NCBI GenBank assembly: GCA_016788865.1
Contig: JAEUSB010000016.1
Coordinates: 1 to 35,315 of the forward strand
Origin: Leptospirales bacterium
Lineage (GTDB): Bacteria > Spirochaetota > Leptospiria > Leptospirales > Leptonemataceae
DNA: 35,315 nucleotides
Direction: 5' to 3'
Below are positions 1-7,741 of the stretch, piece after piece (the stretch's first letter is position 1; the number at the start of each line of letters is the position of its first letter). Position numbers and translations under genes: made by a program. Under the pieces are notes generated by a model that saw only the letters and a program-made list of their open reading frames with translations, searched no databases and was not told the origin of the DNA.

Positions 1-18
1 TCATATTGCCGCCTGACG

Positions 19-420
19 CTACTTCTTGTTCTTTTCGTCCCAGAGCATAGGTTCCCAGAGTTCAACTTTGTTCCCGTCCAGGTCCAGGATCCAGGCGAAC
101 TTTCCATTTTCGTGGGATTCTGGTCCCTGTACGATCTCAACGCCGTTTTTCTTTAATTGGATAATCATTTCGTCCAGGTTATCTACACGATAGTTGATCA
201 TGAAGCTGGCCTGACTCGGGTTGAACCACTTTGTTTCCTTGTCCGCCACGTGCCACGCAGTCACTCCCTTATCTTCAGCCGTGTCGTCAGGCCACCTGAA
301 CACTGCACCGCCCCATGCTTCAAGCGGTATACCCAGGTTTTCTTTATACCATGCAGCAAGTTTTTCGGGACCGCTCGCCGACTTGAAGAAGATACCACCG
401 ATTCCTGTAACTTTTGCCAT
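19..420 (-). CDS. VOC-superfamily (glyoxalase/bleomycin-resistance fold) protein
   Basis: Small protein of 133 residues that reads as a single vicinal-oxygen-chelate domain. It opens with a beta strand of the GIGGIFFKS type followed by a helix (PEKLAAWYKENLGI). It ends with the typical WILDLDGNKVELWEP signature, in which the Glu is a usual metal ligand of the fold. Family members are lyases, dioxygenases or binding proteins, and the substrate here cannot be told. The ATG at 420 is preferred because GGGGA lies about 4 nt upstream. A TTG 15 nt further upstream (435) is possible. It is the last complete gene at the left edge and follows the nucleotidyltransferase gene on the same strand after a gap of about 86 nt. 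Confidence 0.85.
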   Translation of the reverse strand: MAKVTGIGGIFFKSASGPEKLAAWYKENLGIPLEAWGGAVFRWPDDTAEDKGVTAWHVADKETKWFNPSQASFMINYRVDNLDEMIIQLKKNGVEIVQGPESHENGKFAWILDLDGNKVELWEPMLWDEKNKK

Positions 421-506
421 ATTGTCCCCGGGCAATTCTTGAGTCTCAATTCTCGCAGTCGACTTTGTTTTTCTCCGGGCCGCTCATGCTTGCCTGGTCG
501 GCTAGT

Positions 507-1292
507 TTAACCTTCAAATCTCAGTATCTTGCGAAACGCATTGTTCAATCTCTCTGCATCCGGTTTTTGGGCTGCATCGAAACCTTCAGCAACACTTTCA
601 AACCGCGCGATCTGCTCTTCGAGAAAAGCGTTCAATTCAGGAATTTGAGGTGCGAGGCCAAGTTCCGTTCCGGAGCGTTTCCTGGCCAGAAGCTCTTCGA
701 TAATGTTGTTGAGACTTGCGTCACGAAGAACACCGTTCTTGAGAACGGCAAATTCCATGGGCGGCACGGTTTTGTGTTCTTGAACCCACATGCATGAGAA
801 AATTGGACGCATTACATAGAAGTACTTCTTCAATTTCACCATGTCGCGCTTGAGGTATTCGCGATAATTGTTCGTGGCCATGTGCAGATAGTGATAGACG
901 GTGGCTATGGGTGAAAAGTATTCCAGCGCTGCTGGCTTAAATTCATCTAGAAAAGCCTCTTTCTGGCGGTAGACAATAGGAGACTGAAGCCATTCGAATA
1001 GAACGGGATTGGATTTATTTGCCAGAAAGAATGCTTTGCGCAAATCCCAGCCACTGTAGTCCATTATATCGACAATTGGATACTCAATCACATCACGTTT
1101 GGGTAGGACGCTGAGATACCAGGAAATCGGATGACGGTAAATGAATCTCACATCGTAATCGCTATCCTGCGAGGCAAAGCCCCAGGCTCTGGATCCGGAT
1201 TCTATAGCGTACAGAATTTCCACTCCCTTTTCAGTTTCAATCTCGAGAAGGCGTTTCTGTACCGCTGTGACTATTTCGGGATGTATGCTCAT
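507..1292 (-). CDS. RlaP-type predicted nucleotidyltransferase (PF10127-like)
   Basis: A 261-residue protein of the DNA polymerase beta-like nucleotidyltransferase superfamily. Residues about 33-49 carry the GSRAWGFASQDSDYDVR motif: the GS pair plus the Asp cluster at 43, 45 and 47 that binds metal and nucleotide. The length and the following helical region fit the PF10127 family, whose members include RlaP, a protein encoded next to RNA ligases. That family is proposed to act in RNA repair by adding nucleotides. The real substrate is unknown, and no RNA ligase is adjacent here. The start is ATG at 1292. The gene appears to be a stand-alone cassette, with a degenerate junction element upstream around 1324-1356. 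Confidence 0.82.
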   Translation of the reverse strand: MSIHPEIVTAVQKRLLEIETEKGVEILYAIESGSRAWGFASQDSDYDVRFIYRHPISWYLSVLPKRDVIEYPIVDIMDYSGWDLRKAFFLANKSNPVLFEWLQSPIVYRQKEAFLDEFKPAALEYFSPIATVYHYLHMATNNYREYLKRDMVKLKKYFYVMRPIFSCMWVQEHKTVPPMEFAVLKNGVLRDASLNNIIEELLARKRSGTELGLAPQIPELNAFLEEQIARFESVAEGFDAAQKPDAERLNNAFRKILRFEG

Positions 1293-1323
1293 AGCAATTT
1301 CTTCGCAATCAATCGACTCAAAG

Positions 1324-1356
1324 CCGCATAGTTCCTGCAGGCTAGTATGTATGGCC
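1324..1356 (-). repeat. degenerate cassette-junction element (candidate)
   Basis: CCGCATAG is followed by a spacer and AGTATG, an eroded form of the two-armed junction element seen elsewhere in the window. It lies in the gap between two minus-strand genes, where an element would be expected. It is not an exact match, so it is a weak candidate only. Confidence 0.25.
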
Positions 1357-1929
1357 AGTCAAATCGGCTCCCACGGCGTAATAGCCAACCTTGCCGGTTG
1401 AATCGTAAGCGGAACCGCCGTAGAAAAACCAGGGAGAGTTCTCGATGAAAGCAACGGAGGAAAATGGATTCAGCAGCGGAACAGCATCGGCAGGGATGAG
1501 GGTTCTAAACCAACGACCGGAGGCGCTGTAGCCTTCGTATTCAACCTGGTAGTGCACCCATAGACGAGCGCAGCTCGCACAAGTTCTGACCTGTGTGTCG
1601 CCAAAGCGACCGCGAGTTGGATCGGTGCCTATGTGGACCGTTTCCTTTTCAAATTCCGTGTACCTGGCATCTGGTTCAAAGCATGCACACAGAATTTTGG
1701 GCGGAACGGGTTTGAAAGAAGGCCGACCGACAAAGGGTAGGAAATGCTGGAAGCCAAACTTTCTTGCGAGTAGCAAATCACGAAACGCCACGCCCCGGTT
1801 GTTTGTGAGCGTTCCGTCAATGACGATTGCATGACCGCCTATCGCTCGACTGTGAACTCGGTCGAGAAAATCAACGTGCGACAGGATTTCATTTCTCGAC
1901 CGCTGGATCAGTTGGACGCCGGGCTGCAA
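1342..1929 (-). CDS. hypothetical protein with four-cysteine motif
   Basis: Unrecognised protein of up to 195 residues. A CAC motif in the middle and a CASC motif about 45 residues later could form a four-cysteine zinc site. The C-terminal part is rich in aromatic residues (WFRTLIP, SPWFFYGGSAYDSTG). The assigned start is TTG at 1929, only 2 nt after the stop of the frameshifted methyltransferase gene, which suggests co-translation. No ATG lies near the N terminus, so the start is uncertain and the gene may be 5'-truncated. No transmembrane segment is seen. It could be an immunity-like or metal-binding protein, but nothing here decides this. Confidence 0.55.
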   Translation of the reverse strand: MQPGVQLIQRSRNEILSHVDFLDRVHSRAIGGHAIVIDGTLTNNRGVAFRDLLLARKFGFQHFLPFVGRPSFKPVPPKILCACFEPDARYTEFEKETVHIGTDPTRGRFGDTQVRTCASCARLWVHYQVEYEGYSASGRWFRTLIPADAVPLLNPFSSVAFIENSPWFFYGGSAYDSTGKVGYYAVGADLTGHTY

Positions 1930-1931
1930 TG

Positions 1932-2574
1932 CTAATCCTGAGGGTTGGTTTTGTGAAACAGGATTGGAAGGTAGGTGCCGACCTGATTTTTATATTTCTG
2001 ATACTCTGCTCCGAATCGTCCAACCAGTAACCCCTCTTCAACCTGGATTCTCCTTGTGATTGGTATATACCGACATGGCCAGGCCTGCAAGCAGGAGCAG
2101 ATAGTTGTTTGTGAGCAGAAATAAACTTAAATGAAATAAGGGAAAGGCGGTGTAGGTCGGATGACGCATGAACGAATACGGTCCTGTCATAACAAGTTTG
2201 TGATCCGGGTGGAGTTTCATTGGGCCATGATAATTGCTCCCCAGGGCAATGCTAACCCACCAGAACAAGCCTGTTACAAGTACAATGAGAATGGCGCCAA
2301 TTGTGTTTCTGATTTCACTGTAAGGCACATACGCCCAGGGTATCAGGCCGAGTCCCGCGATCCAATCAACAAGACAAAAGTAGTATACAATGGAGCATAA
2401 CGTTCTGACCAGGAAACCGTTTGGAACTTCATTCTTGACTTCCTTCAAGTTTACGTGATGCGCGCGTTTGACAAGATTCAGGCTATGAAAGAAGGAACTC
2501 ATGATTAGTGCATAGCAGAGTATCACAAGTCCTACAGTGAATATTTTGGCCTGGACCATGGGATCGCTAAACAT
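1932..2574 (-). pseudogene. isoprenylcysteine carboxyl methyltransferase-like membrane protein, frameshifted
   Basis: The first 178 codons (2574 to 2038) encode a multi-pass membrane protein of the ICMT/PEMT-like methyltransferase family. There are about four hydrophobic segments and the family signature GPYSFMRHPTY near residues 132-142. The reading frame then stops after NHKENPG. Shifting by one base at AAGGAGA (about 2047-2053) restores the missing conserved tail: an EE pair (RIQVEE), then GRFGAEYQKYKNQV and YLP, ending at a TAG at 1932-1934. This is exactly the order expected for the family C terminus, so a single-base insertion, or a sequencing error, has broken the gene. The start ATG overlaps the stop of the DUF5071 gene by 8 nt. 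Confidence 0.8.
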
Positions 2575-3022
2575 TTCGATCCGTACTTCGAATGATCGAT
2601 TGCAAATCTGTCGAGAATTTTTCTCCTACTCGTTTCTCCTCGATAAGCGATTGCAAAGGCTCTAGCCAGTCGAGATCGTTTTCACTCAGAGCGAGGAGCA
2701 GGTTGCGTGAAATCAGAGGAACGAACTCTTCGTCGCGCAGGGTGAGTAAAATGGTGCGCACTGTTCGAGCACCCGGCCAATTGATATCCCGCAACCAGCG
2801 CACCAGTCCGTCTTCTATGCGCTTGATGCGCGGAAACCCAATCAATTTCAGGACTTGCGCCGCATTCTCCCAGTGGGCTTTGGTGAGCGGTTGTAATAGC
2901 TTCGGGAGATCGTCATCCCGGAGCTTCTGGCTCAACTCCATGATGGCCGCCTTCTGAATCAATTCTGGATGACCGTCAGCATGTGCTGCATTGAGCCTTC
3001 CTATCAATGTATCTATGTCCAA
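2567..3022 (-). CDS. DUF5071-like protein
   Basis: An all-helical protein of 151 residues with the DUF5071 hallmark: WENAAQVLKLIGFP, then a segment ending RDINWPGARTVRTILL. The family is small, cytoplasmic and of unknown function, often met as a lone accessory gene and resembling HEAT-type helical pairs. The N-terminal start is TTG at 3022 and the upstream GAGGGAA is rather far away, so the exact start is uncertain. The last codons overlap the ATG of the downstream methyltransferase-like gene by 8 nt, so the two are probably co-translated in one two-gene unit. Confidence 0.75.
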   Translation of the reverse strand: MDIDTLIGRLNAAHADGHPELIQKAAIMELSQKLRDDDLPKLLQPLTKAHWENAAQVLKLIGFPRIKRIEDGLVRWLRDINWPGARTVRTILLTLRDEEFVPLISRNLLLALSENDLDWLEPLQSLIEEKRVGEKFSTDLQSIIRSTDRNV

Positions 3023-3084
3023 TTCTTGCGGTTCCCTCGGAATCTACCCCTTCTTCACCCACAGCTGGGTTTCTTGCCGGATGA

Positions 3085-3411
3085 TTACGCCTCCGCCGAC
3101 GGAGTATTAATCGATGCTAACACATCTGCTGTTACGTCCTTACCACCCGTCAGGTTGGTATAGAGGGCGCCAATCGTATAGATCGGGCCCCATGGAAATC
3201 CCCACCAGCCGCAGGCCAGAGAGAGCAAGATATACGCCAGGCCCGGACGCAATCGGCTCTCGTCTGCTTTTATGAAGAATAGCCGCGAGGGGCGTCTGAA
3301 GGTTAGAATTAGCACAGAAATGCAATACTCATAGATCACGAACTTTGCTCCTCTTTGCAGTTCATAGTTGATTCTCTCCGTGGTCAGTCCTTCCAATCCC
3401 TGAATACTCAT
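3085..3411 (-). CDS. conserved small membrane protein
   Basis: A 108-residue protein. An N-terminal soluble part (NYELQRGAKFVIYEYCISVLILTFRRPS) is followed by two hydrophobic segments around GLAYILLSLACGWWGFPWGPI and YTIGALYTNLTGGKDVT. The arrangement, with the WWGFPWGPIYT patch, is that of a widespread uncharacterised membrane family in diverse bacteria. A strong ribosome binding site, AAAGGAGAG, lies about 5 nt before the ATG at 3411. It sits just downstream, in gene direction, of the junction element at 3475. No function can be assigned. Confidence 0.75.
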   Translation of the reverse strand: MSIQGLEGLTTERINYELQRGAKFVIYEYCISVLILTFRRPSRLFFIKADESRLRPGLAYILLSLACGWWGFPWGPIYTIGALYTNLTGGKDVTADVLASINTPSAEA

Positions 3412-3474
3412 CTATACTCTCCTTTCTTGTTTGTGATTGATTCCTGTGACGATGCTTTGTTTCGCTGAACTTGT

Positions 3475-3500
3475 CGTATAACGTATTTCTGGAGCCAAAC
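3475..3500 (-). repeat. cassette-junction element, one arm conserved
   Basis: CGTATAACG at 3475-3483 on the plus strand, which is CGTTATACG in gene direction, is one mismatch from the array consensus. The second arm cannot be recognised. It begins 18 nt after the stop of the upstream gene and 63 nt before the next ATG. Confidence 0.6.
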
Positions 3501-3501
3501 T

Positions 3502-4167
3502 CTAGCGCTCATTCTTATTTCTCTTGTGAAATTCCAGCGGAGGACCCGGGTCCCGGTTCCAGACGATTGTATCCCCCTTGAATTCAAAACTTCCGCTATA
3601 GCCTTCGGGTTCAAATGCAGAAACGTCAAGGGGCATCCAGCCTGAAGCATGAATCCCATACCCGTGGATGCATTTTTGGCGGTAGCGACAGAGACTGCTC
3701 CACTCGTCGGGGGAGTTGGGCTCTGCAAATGCGAATTCCGCGATCCCTGTCCTCCGTAGCTCTATCGTTGCTCTCTGGTCGGCCGTTTCAAAAACGGAAT
3801 CCTCAGCCAACCAACGGGTATCAGGGCGAACGAACACGAACAAGCCGTAAAGAAAGATTGCTGTGCCTCCATAAAGATATCCAAGTGTGACGAGCGCGGA
3901 TTTTCCACCGGTGAGCAGGGCTGAGGTTAGAATAGCGTCCACACCAAAGGCCGCGGAAGTGGCTACAGTATTTTTTGGCCCCAGGTCCTTCTTGATGATA
4001 CTCGTGGCACAGGAAACGTGTGCAAAAATCAAGAACGGAATTGAAAGCCTGAACAACAGGTGCATGCTTCCGGCCGGAACTCTACTGCGCTGCATCTTGT
4101 TCTGGATCTCTCCGGCTCTGTACCGGCAAGCTATTTGTATGGGAAATTTCTGAGACATATCTCTCAT
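3502..4167 (-). CDS. putative lipoprotein or membrane protein
   Basis: Up to 221 residues. The frame opens with ATG at 4167, about 24 nt from the junction core, but three starts are possible: 4167, 4095 or 4065. The ATG at 4065 gives a convincing signal sequence (MHLLFRLSIPFLIFAHVSC) with a lipobox-like AHVSC, and GGAAG stands about 6 nt upstream. It is therefore my preferred start, giving 187 residues. A second hydrophobic stretch around SALVTLGYLYGGTAIFLYGLFVF follows, then a soluble C-terminal domain with two cysteines (LCRYRQKC). The family is unrecognised. Signal peptide plus transmembrane segment implies an envelope location. Confidence 0.7.
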   Translation of the reverse strand: MRDMSQKFPIQIACRYRAGEIQNKMQRSRVPAGSMHLLFRLSIPFLIFAHVSCATSIIKKDLGPKNTVATSAAFGVDAILTSALLTGGKSALVTLGYLYGGTAIFLYGLFVFVRPDTRWLAEDSVFETADQRATIELRRTGIAEFAFAEPNSPDEWSSLCRYRQKCIHGYGIHASGWMPLDVSAFEPEGYSGSFEFKGDTIVWNRDPGPPLEFHKRNKNER

Positions 4168-4190
4168 TGAATCACTTATCCGCGCATAGT

Positions 4191-4218
4191 TCGCATAACG
4201 TTAATTCTCTTGCGGCTT
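4191..4218 (-). repeat. cassette-junction element
   Basis: TCGCATAACG at 4191-4200 is an exact copy of the conserved arm. The partner arm is reduced to CTTGCGGC at about 4211-4218. The TAA stop of the gene at 4201 directly abuts the element, so that gene ends inside it. The next start codon lies 24 nt beyond. Confidence 0.75.
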
Positions 4219-4833
4219 TTCCGTGTTGTCCGGCAGGCGCCAGAAAATAGAGAAACGGAGCTTGAAGTCCCAGATGATAAGAATGAAGGACCCAAGAAGC
4301 AAGATCAAAAAGACTGGCTGGATGGGGTCAGTACCGGAAGAAGACCGGGGTTCAAAATACCGCAGAGCCGGGTTTAGCAAAGCTCCGACTAAGGTAATCA
4401 ACGCGAGTCGCCGCAATGGCGTTCGCCTGGGAAAGAAGGATCCGGCGCGCAGGTAGAAGTAGGCCAGCAAAACGTCCAGTAATGCGGAAGCAACATCGTA
4501 GCGCAAACTGTGTCCGAAAGGTTCTTCAAAAAAGAGGAGGACGTCAAGGGCAAGTTGGGCGGCAACGGTCAGCCACAATGATTGAAGGCGCATTTTGCGA
4601 ACGAATGCAATCAGAAAAATGCCGTGGATGAGGCTGAAGGCTGTGTGTACGATCAGGACCATGTGCCATGCAACCGCTGAGTCGGGCCGGGCCGTGTGCC
4701 AGCCGCTGGCTCCCGCTATGACAAGAAAATAAAGAACTGATCCGAGCAGGTAGATGCGGCACAGCCCGGGGTAAACAGCGGGGGCATTGGCTTCAGGGAT
4801 TGTTTCAGGAGTTGGTGGCTTGTAAGGATTCAT
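4201..4833 (-). CDS. multi-pass membrane protein, unknown function
   Basis: A 210-residue integral membrane protein with about six hydrophobic segments: near residues 25-45, 55-75, 85-100, 112-128, 142-158 and 172-190. The N terminus, MNPYKPP, is short, proline-rich and cytoplasmic, like that of many small uncharacterised membrane proteins. No catalytic motif is visible. ATG at 4833 is the only plausible start. The stop codon lies immediately beside the conserved arm of the junction element, so the distal arm overlaps the 3' coding end. A gap of 78 nt, GC-rich but without a recognisable element, separates it from the DUF1272 gene. Confidence 0.75.
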   Translation of the reverse strand: MNPYKPPTPETIPEANAPAVYPGLCRIYLLGSVLYFLVIAGASGWHTARPDSAVAWHMVLIVHTAFSLIHGIFLIAFVRKMRLQSLWLTVAAQLALDVLLFFEEPFGHSLRYDVASALLDVLLAYFYLRAGSFFPRRTPLRRLALITLVGALLNPALRYFEPRSSSGTDPIQPVFLILLLGSFILIIWDFKLRFSIFWRLPDNTEKPQEN

Positions 4834-4911
4834 GTTTTGTGTGTTCGATCAAGCCCAGCGTGCGGCGGATCTGCCGTTCCACCGCAGCTGCCGCCATTCA
4901 AGCAGGTCGCA

Positions 4912-5202
4912 TCATCTCGATTGCGGCGGGGTGTCACGGTTAGCCAGCAAGATCTTTTGAAACTTTTCCAGATCAACGGGTTTAACATGCTGATCTACCT
5001 TGGCCGGATAGCGGCGTAGTTTCCCACCGGGCCTGATTGGGCGTCTCTCAAATCCACCGCCGCAATTGGGGCAGACATTGTGAAGAACGGATTTGACGCA
5101 ATCCTCACAAAAGGTGCATTCGAAAGAGCAGATGAATGCTTCAAGGCTTTCGTTGGGAAGAGGTCTTGCGCAGTTTTCACAGACCGGACGAATTTCTAGC
5201 AT
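4912..5202 (-). CDS. DUF1272 zinc-ribbon protein
   Basis: A 96-residue protein that begins MLEIRPVCENCARPLP and continues with ICSFECTFCEDCV and CPNCGGGFERRPIRP. This cysteine pattern of CxxC, CxxxC, CxxC and CxxC and the wording around it are diagnostic of DUF1272, a small cytoplasmic family with two predicted zinc sites and unknown role. The C terminus (ANRDTPPQSR) is about 20 residues longer than many homologues. The start is ATG at 5202. The gene stands alone between two gaps of about 80-100 nt, neither with a clear junction element. Confidence 0.88.
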   Translation of the reverse strand: MLEIRPVCENCARPLPNESLEAFICSFECTFCEDCVKSVLHNVCPNCGGGFERRPIRPGGKLRRYPAKVDQHVKPVDLEKFQKILLANRDTPPQSR

Positions 5203-5304
5203 AGGCCTTTGTTTTTACAACCTCTTACTCTCGGCTGCAAGTCCGAATGAAAGATTTGTGATACGATGGGTCAACAGTTCTGGATCGAATCAGGCCACGG
5301 TGGC

Positions 5305-5679
5305 CTACACACCTTCGGGCCAGGCTTGTTTGCGAACGGCTGCATCGTCATAACCATACTCGGCCGTCATGCGCCATTGTCCGTCCGGTTCCTCACTGAC
5401 ATTGTACGTTGCGCACCTCAGATCGGCACCATGCTTACTAAACAATTCAAAAAGCTCGCCAATGAGTCCAAAGAGAACCTCGTCGGGCTGTATGATTTCC
5501 CGATGCCCCTGCGGGCTGAATATATGATGAGCGATCCCATTCATTCCATCCGGTTTGATGTCTTTGCGAACAATCAAAGTGGCCGCAGTCCAGAATTCGG
5601 GTGTGAGTTCGATTATCTCGGCGGCGATAGCCTGGTCGATACGCGCTTGTTCTTTGTGTTGCTCGGAGGGAGTTGCCAT
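5305..5679 (-). CDS. DUF600/YezG-like putative immunity protein
   Basis: A 124-residue protein. The order of motifs resembles the DUF600 (YezG) immunity family: an N-terminal helix with AAEIIELTPEFW, a strand pair containing IAHHIFSPQGH, a central LFGLIGELFELFSKHG helix, then a strand ending in WRMTAEYGYDD. The match is by pattern only, so the assignment is tentative. Family members neutralise secreted toxins, but no toxin is adjacent. The ATG at 5679 is chosen because AAGGA lies 4 nt upstream, and a longer frame from 5736 has no such site. It begins 22 nt after the stop of the upstream gene, so the two are likely co-transcribed. Confidence 0.6.
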   Translation of the reverse strand: MATPSEQHKEQARIDQAIAAEIIELTPEFWTAATLIVRKDIKPDGMNGIAHHIFSPQGHREIIQPDEVLFGLIGELFELFSKHGADLRCATYNVSEEPDGQWRMTAEYGYDDAAVRKQAWPEGV

Positions 5680-5701
5680 TGTCCTTAGTTCATGCTTTGA
5701 T

Positions 5702-6409
5702 TCAGTCTGAGTTGCGCCACATGAAAAACGCTTCAAGCTGTGCGTCTATTGAAAACCTGCGAGCAACCGAAGAAAGCTCGTTGAGCGCGTCGGCTGACAA
5801 GGGAGCGTAGGAGACGTTGTAAAATCTGAACAAATCCGTCAAGTCCAGGTTGTGCACGGAAGGAAGCGCGGCGTCAGTCGCCCTGTCGAAAACAGCCATA
5901 TTCCAATTGGTGAGAAGCGGGACTGATTCGGCAGCCGCGCAGCGAACGAATGCTTCGGGACCCCCAACGAAACCAGGAATCAAGAAATGTTGAGAGATGA
6001 TCCTGCGTAAGAAATCCAAGGCTTCCTCTGAAAGATCTTCCCCACCGGTGTGGACGAGGCTGCGCAACACATCAGAGTAATATGGCGGCTTCTTAACCTG
6101 AATTCCTTTCTCCATTCGGCGTTGATATTTGTCAATTTGCGCAAACCAATCGAAAGTTTCAAAAAGAGGTTCCGGAGACTCCAGGCTTGGATTCACATTG
6201 GCGTGGAGCGGAATCACAACTCCAACAACAGTTCGATCGGAAAGCACTGCATGTCCTCCGTACTGCTGCCGGACACCACAGAGCCAGGCAGGTAAGGTGG
6301 TTCGTGACATTTGCTCAAGAGTACTATCTTCGGTTGCCTGCTCCAATTCGTAGCCGAGAACAAAGGCTGGCGCAAGTGGTTTCTCCCATAGAGGGTCTAC
6401 TATCAACAT
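5702..6409 (-). CDS. hypothetical protein
   Basis: A soluble protein of 235 residues that I do not recognise. The N-terminal third is a mixed alpha/beta region with an internal SRTTLPAWLCGVRQQYGGHAV stretch. The C-terminal half is helical and ends DAQLEAFFMWRNSD. There is no signal peptide or membrane segment. It starts at ATG 6409 with no obvious ribosome binding site, about 33 nt beyond a possible degenerate element at 6442-6450. It is followed closely by the DUF600-like gene, with which it probably forms one two-gene unit. Confidence 0.65.
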   Translation of the reverse strand: MLIVDPLWEKPLAPAFVLGYELEQATEDSTLEQMSRTTLPAWLCGVRQQYGGHAVLSDRTVVGVVIPLHANVNPSLESPEPLFETFDWFAQIDKYQRRMEKGIQVKKPPYYSDVLRSLVHTGGEDLSEEALDFLRRIISQHFLIPGFVGGPEAFVRCAAAESVPLLTNWNMAVFDRATDAALPSVHNLDLTDLFRFYNVSYAPLSADALNELSSVARRFSIDAQLEAFFMWRNSD

Positions 6410-6441
6410 ATGTTTAGAAGTACAGGTCTTGAATACATGAT

Positions 6442-6450
6442 CGCCTAATG
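6442..6450 (-). repeat. degenerate junction arm (candidate)
   Basis: CGCCTAATG, two mismatches from the array consensus and close to the CGCCTAACG variant at 32169, lies between the stop at 6466 and the next start at 6409. The partner arm is not evident. Confidence 0.35.
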
Positions 6451-6465
6451 TTGTTGAGCTTCCTT

Positions 6466-7011
6466 TCAGGCGTCCGGAAATTTGATGTAAGACGCAGGTA
6501 CATCACTCGTTAGCCAGACACCATTGTCTGAACGAAAAAAGCGATATCCGTCTGCGACCATTGACCTGGAATCGACAACAAGAATGGCGACTGGAGAACC
6601 ATGGCGGCGTCCCACGACCTGGGCAGTCTCCCTGCTTGCCGATAGATGAACGTAGTTGCGTTGCATGGCTTTCAGCCCAGGAACGCGAATGTTCTCGAGG
6701 AATCGGCTCGCAGTTCCGTGAAACAGAACGTCAGGCGGAATAGACTGGGAAAGTTCCAGGTCTACTGAGATGCTGTGCCCCTGGTTTGCGCGAATCTTCT
6801 GGCCATCGGGGCTGATCTTGAACCGTTGTTTGTCGCTTTGCGCTACGACCTGGGCGAGAGTACCATAATCGAGATCAATCTTTGCATTTTCCCGGGCCAG
6901 CGAAAGGAGCTCCTCGATGTCTGCCCAGCCGTTTTTGTCAAGATTCAGACCAATTGTGTCCGGTTTATGCCGGAGCACCAGGCTCAGGAATTTGCTTATC
7001 CTTTGGCTCAT
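6466..7011 (-). CDS. kptA: RNA 2'-phosphotransferase KptA/Tpt1
   Basis: A 181-residue KptA/Tpt1 homologue. The family removes an internal 2'-phosphate from RNA using NAD+, releasing ADP-ribose 1'',2''-cyclic phosphate. The signature LVLRHKPDTIGLNLDKNGW is at residues 11-29, with the catalytic Arg-His at 14-15. It continues with RFKISPDG, the LFHGT motif that contacts NAD, and GRRHGSPVAILVVDS. The length is normal for bacterial KptA. The ATG at 7011 is chosen because it starts this motif-bearing domain and overlaps the upstream stop as ATGA. A longer frame to 7047 lies inside the upstream gene. In bacteria the physiological substrate is unclear. Confidence 0.93.
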   Translation of the reverse strand: MSQRISKFLSLVLRHKPDTIGLNLDKNGWADIEELLSLARENAKIDLDYGTLAQVVAQSDKQRFKISPDGQKIRANQGHSISVDLELSQSIPPDVLFHGTASRFLENIRVPGLKAMQRNYVHLSASRETAQVVGRRHGSPVAILVVDSRSMVADGYRFFRSDNGVWLTSDVPASYIKFPDA

Positions 7012-7589
7012 AGTCGCGAGGCGATTCGGCGGCACTGAGCCAGCCACTGTTCTCGTTCCTCTTGCGTGGTATGTTTCAATCCGGATCGAAAGAAGCGTCT
7101 AACGTGGCGAAAACCGCAGTAACGGAATAGACCGTACTTGATTGCAAGCCAGCCCGGATCAAGGAGCGCCACGAGGAAAGGAGCGTCGAGGGTGTAGAAA
7201 CAGGTTACCTTCTTGTGTGGCATGAGCCCCTCAGGGAATAGGGACCGCTTTGATTTCTTCTTGAACGAGTAAACGAATTCCGAAGCTATCACTCGGTCAA
7301 CAAAGCCTTTCAGAATTGCAGGCATCCCATGCCACCACACTGGATAGACGAAGATTAGATGATCCGCTCTCTGGATTCTCTCGCGATAGCCCGCAGTGGT
7401 GCTGTCCAGGTGCAGATCGCGCCTTCGATGCGCACTATCAACCAATAGCACGGGATCAAATTTCTCAGCGTAGAGGTCAAGACGATCTACAGCGATAGAT
7501 CGCGAGACCAGCGTTTCCTCAATGGCCCGGGACACCGCTGACGTGAAACTGTCAGGGTTCGAATGAGAGTAAATAATCAGGTATTGCAT
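7008..7589 (-). CDS. NAD(P)H-dependent oxidoreductase, flavodoxin-like fold (NQO1/KefF type)
   Basis: A 193-residue protein of the flavodoxin_2 family. The FMN/FAD phosphate loop is IYSHSNPDSF at residues 6-15, and the characteristic VYPVWWHGMPAILKGFVDRV follows in the middle. Members reduce quinones or serve as ancillary subunits of potassium-efflux systems, but no efflux gene is present. The ATG at 7589 is preceded by a modest GGA. The stop codon overlaps the kptA start by 4 nt (ATGA), which indicates translational coupling of a nicotinamide-dependent reductase with an NAD+-using RNA phosphotransferase. Whether the pairing is functional is not known. Confidence 0.88.
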   Translation of the reverse strand: MQYLIIYSHSNPDSFTSAVSRAIEETLVSRSIAVDRLDLYAEKFDPVLLVDSAHRRRDLHLDSTTAGYRERIQRADHLIFVYPVWWHGMPAILKGFVDRVIASEFVYSFKKKSKRSLFPEGLMPHKKVTCFYTLDAPFLVALLDPGWLAIKYGLFRYCGFRHVRRFFRSGLKHTTQEEREQWLAQCRRIASRL

Positions 7590-7741
7590 GAATTCCGAGG
7601 GAAGAATTTAATCTGGTCTAGCGGTCGCATCATCTTTCTATCCAATGTGGCGAGAGATAGTCAATGTGAGAAGGAAGATTTCAAGATTGATCGGGAGAGA
7701 AAAGCGGATCTCCCTCCAATTGATTCAGTATGTCGGCTCAT

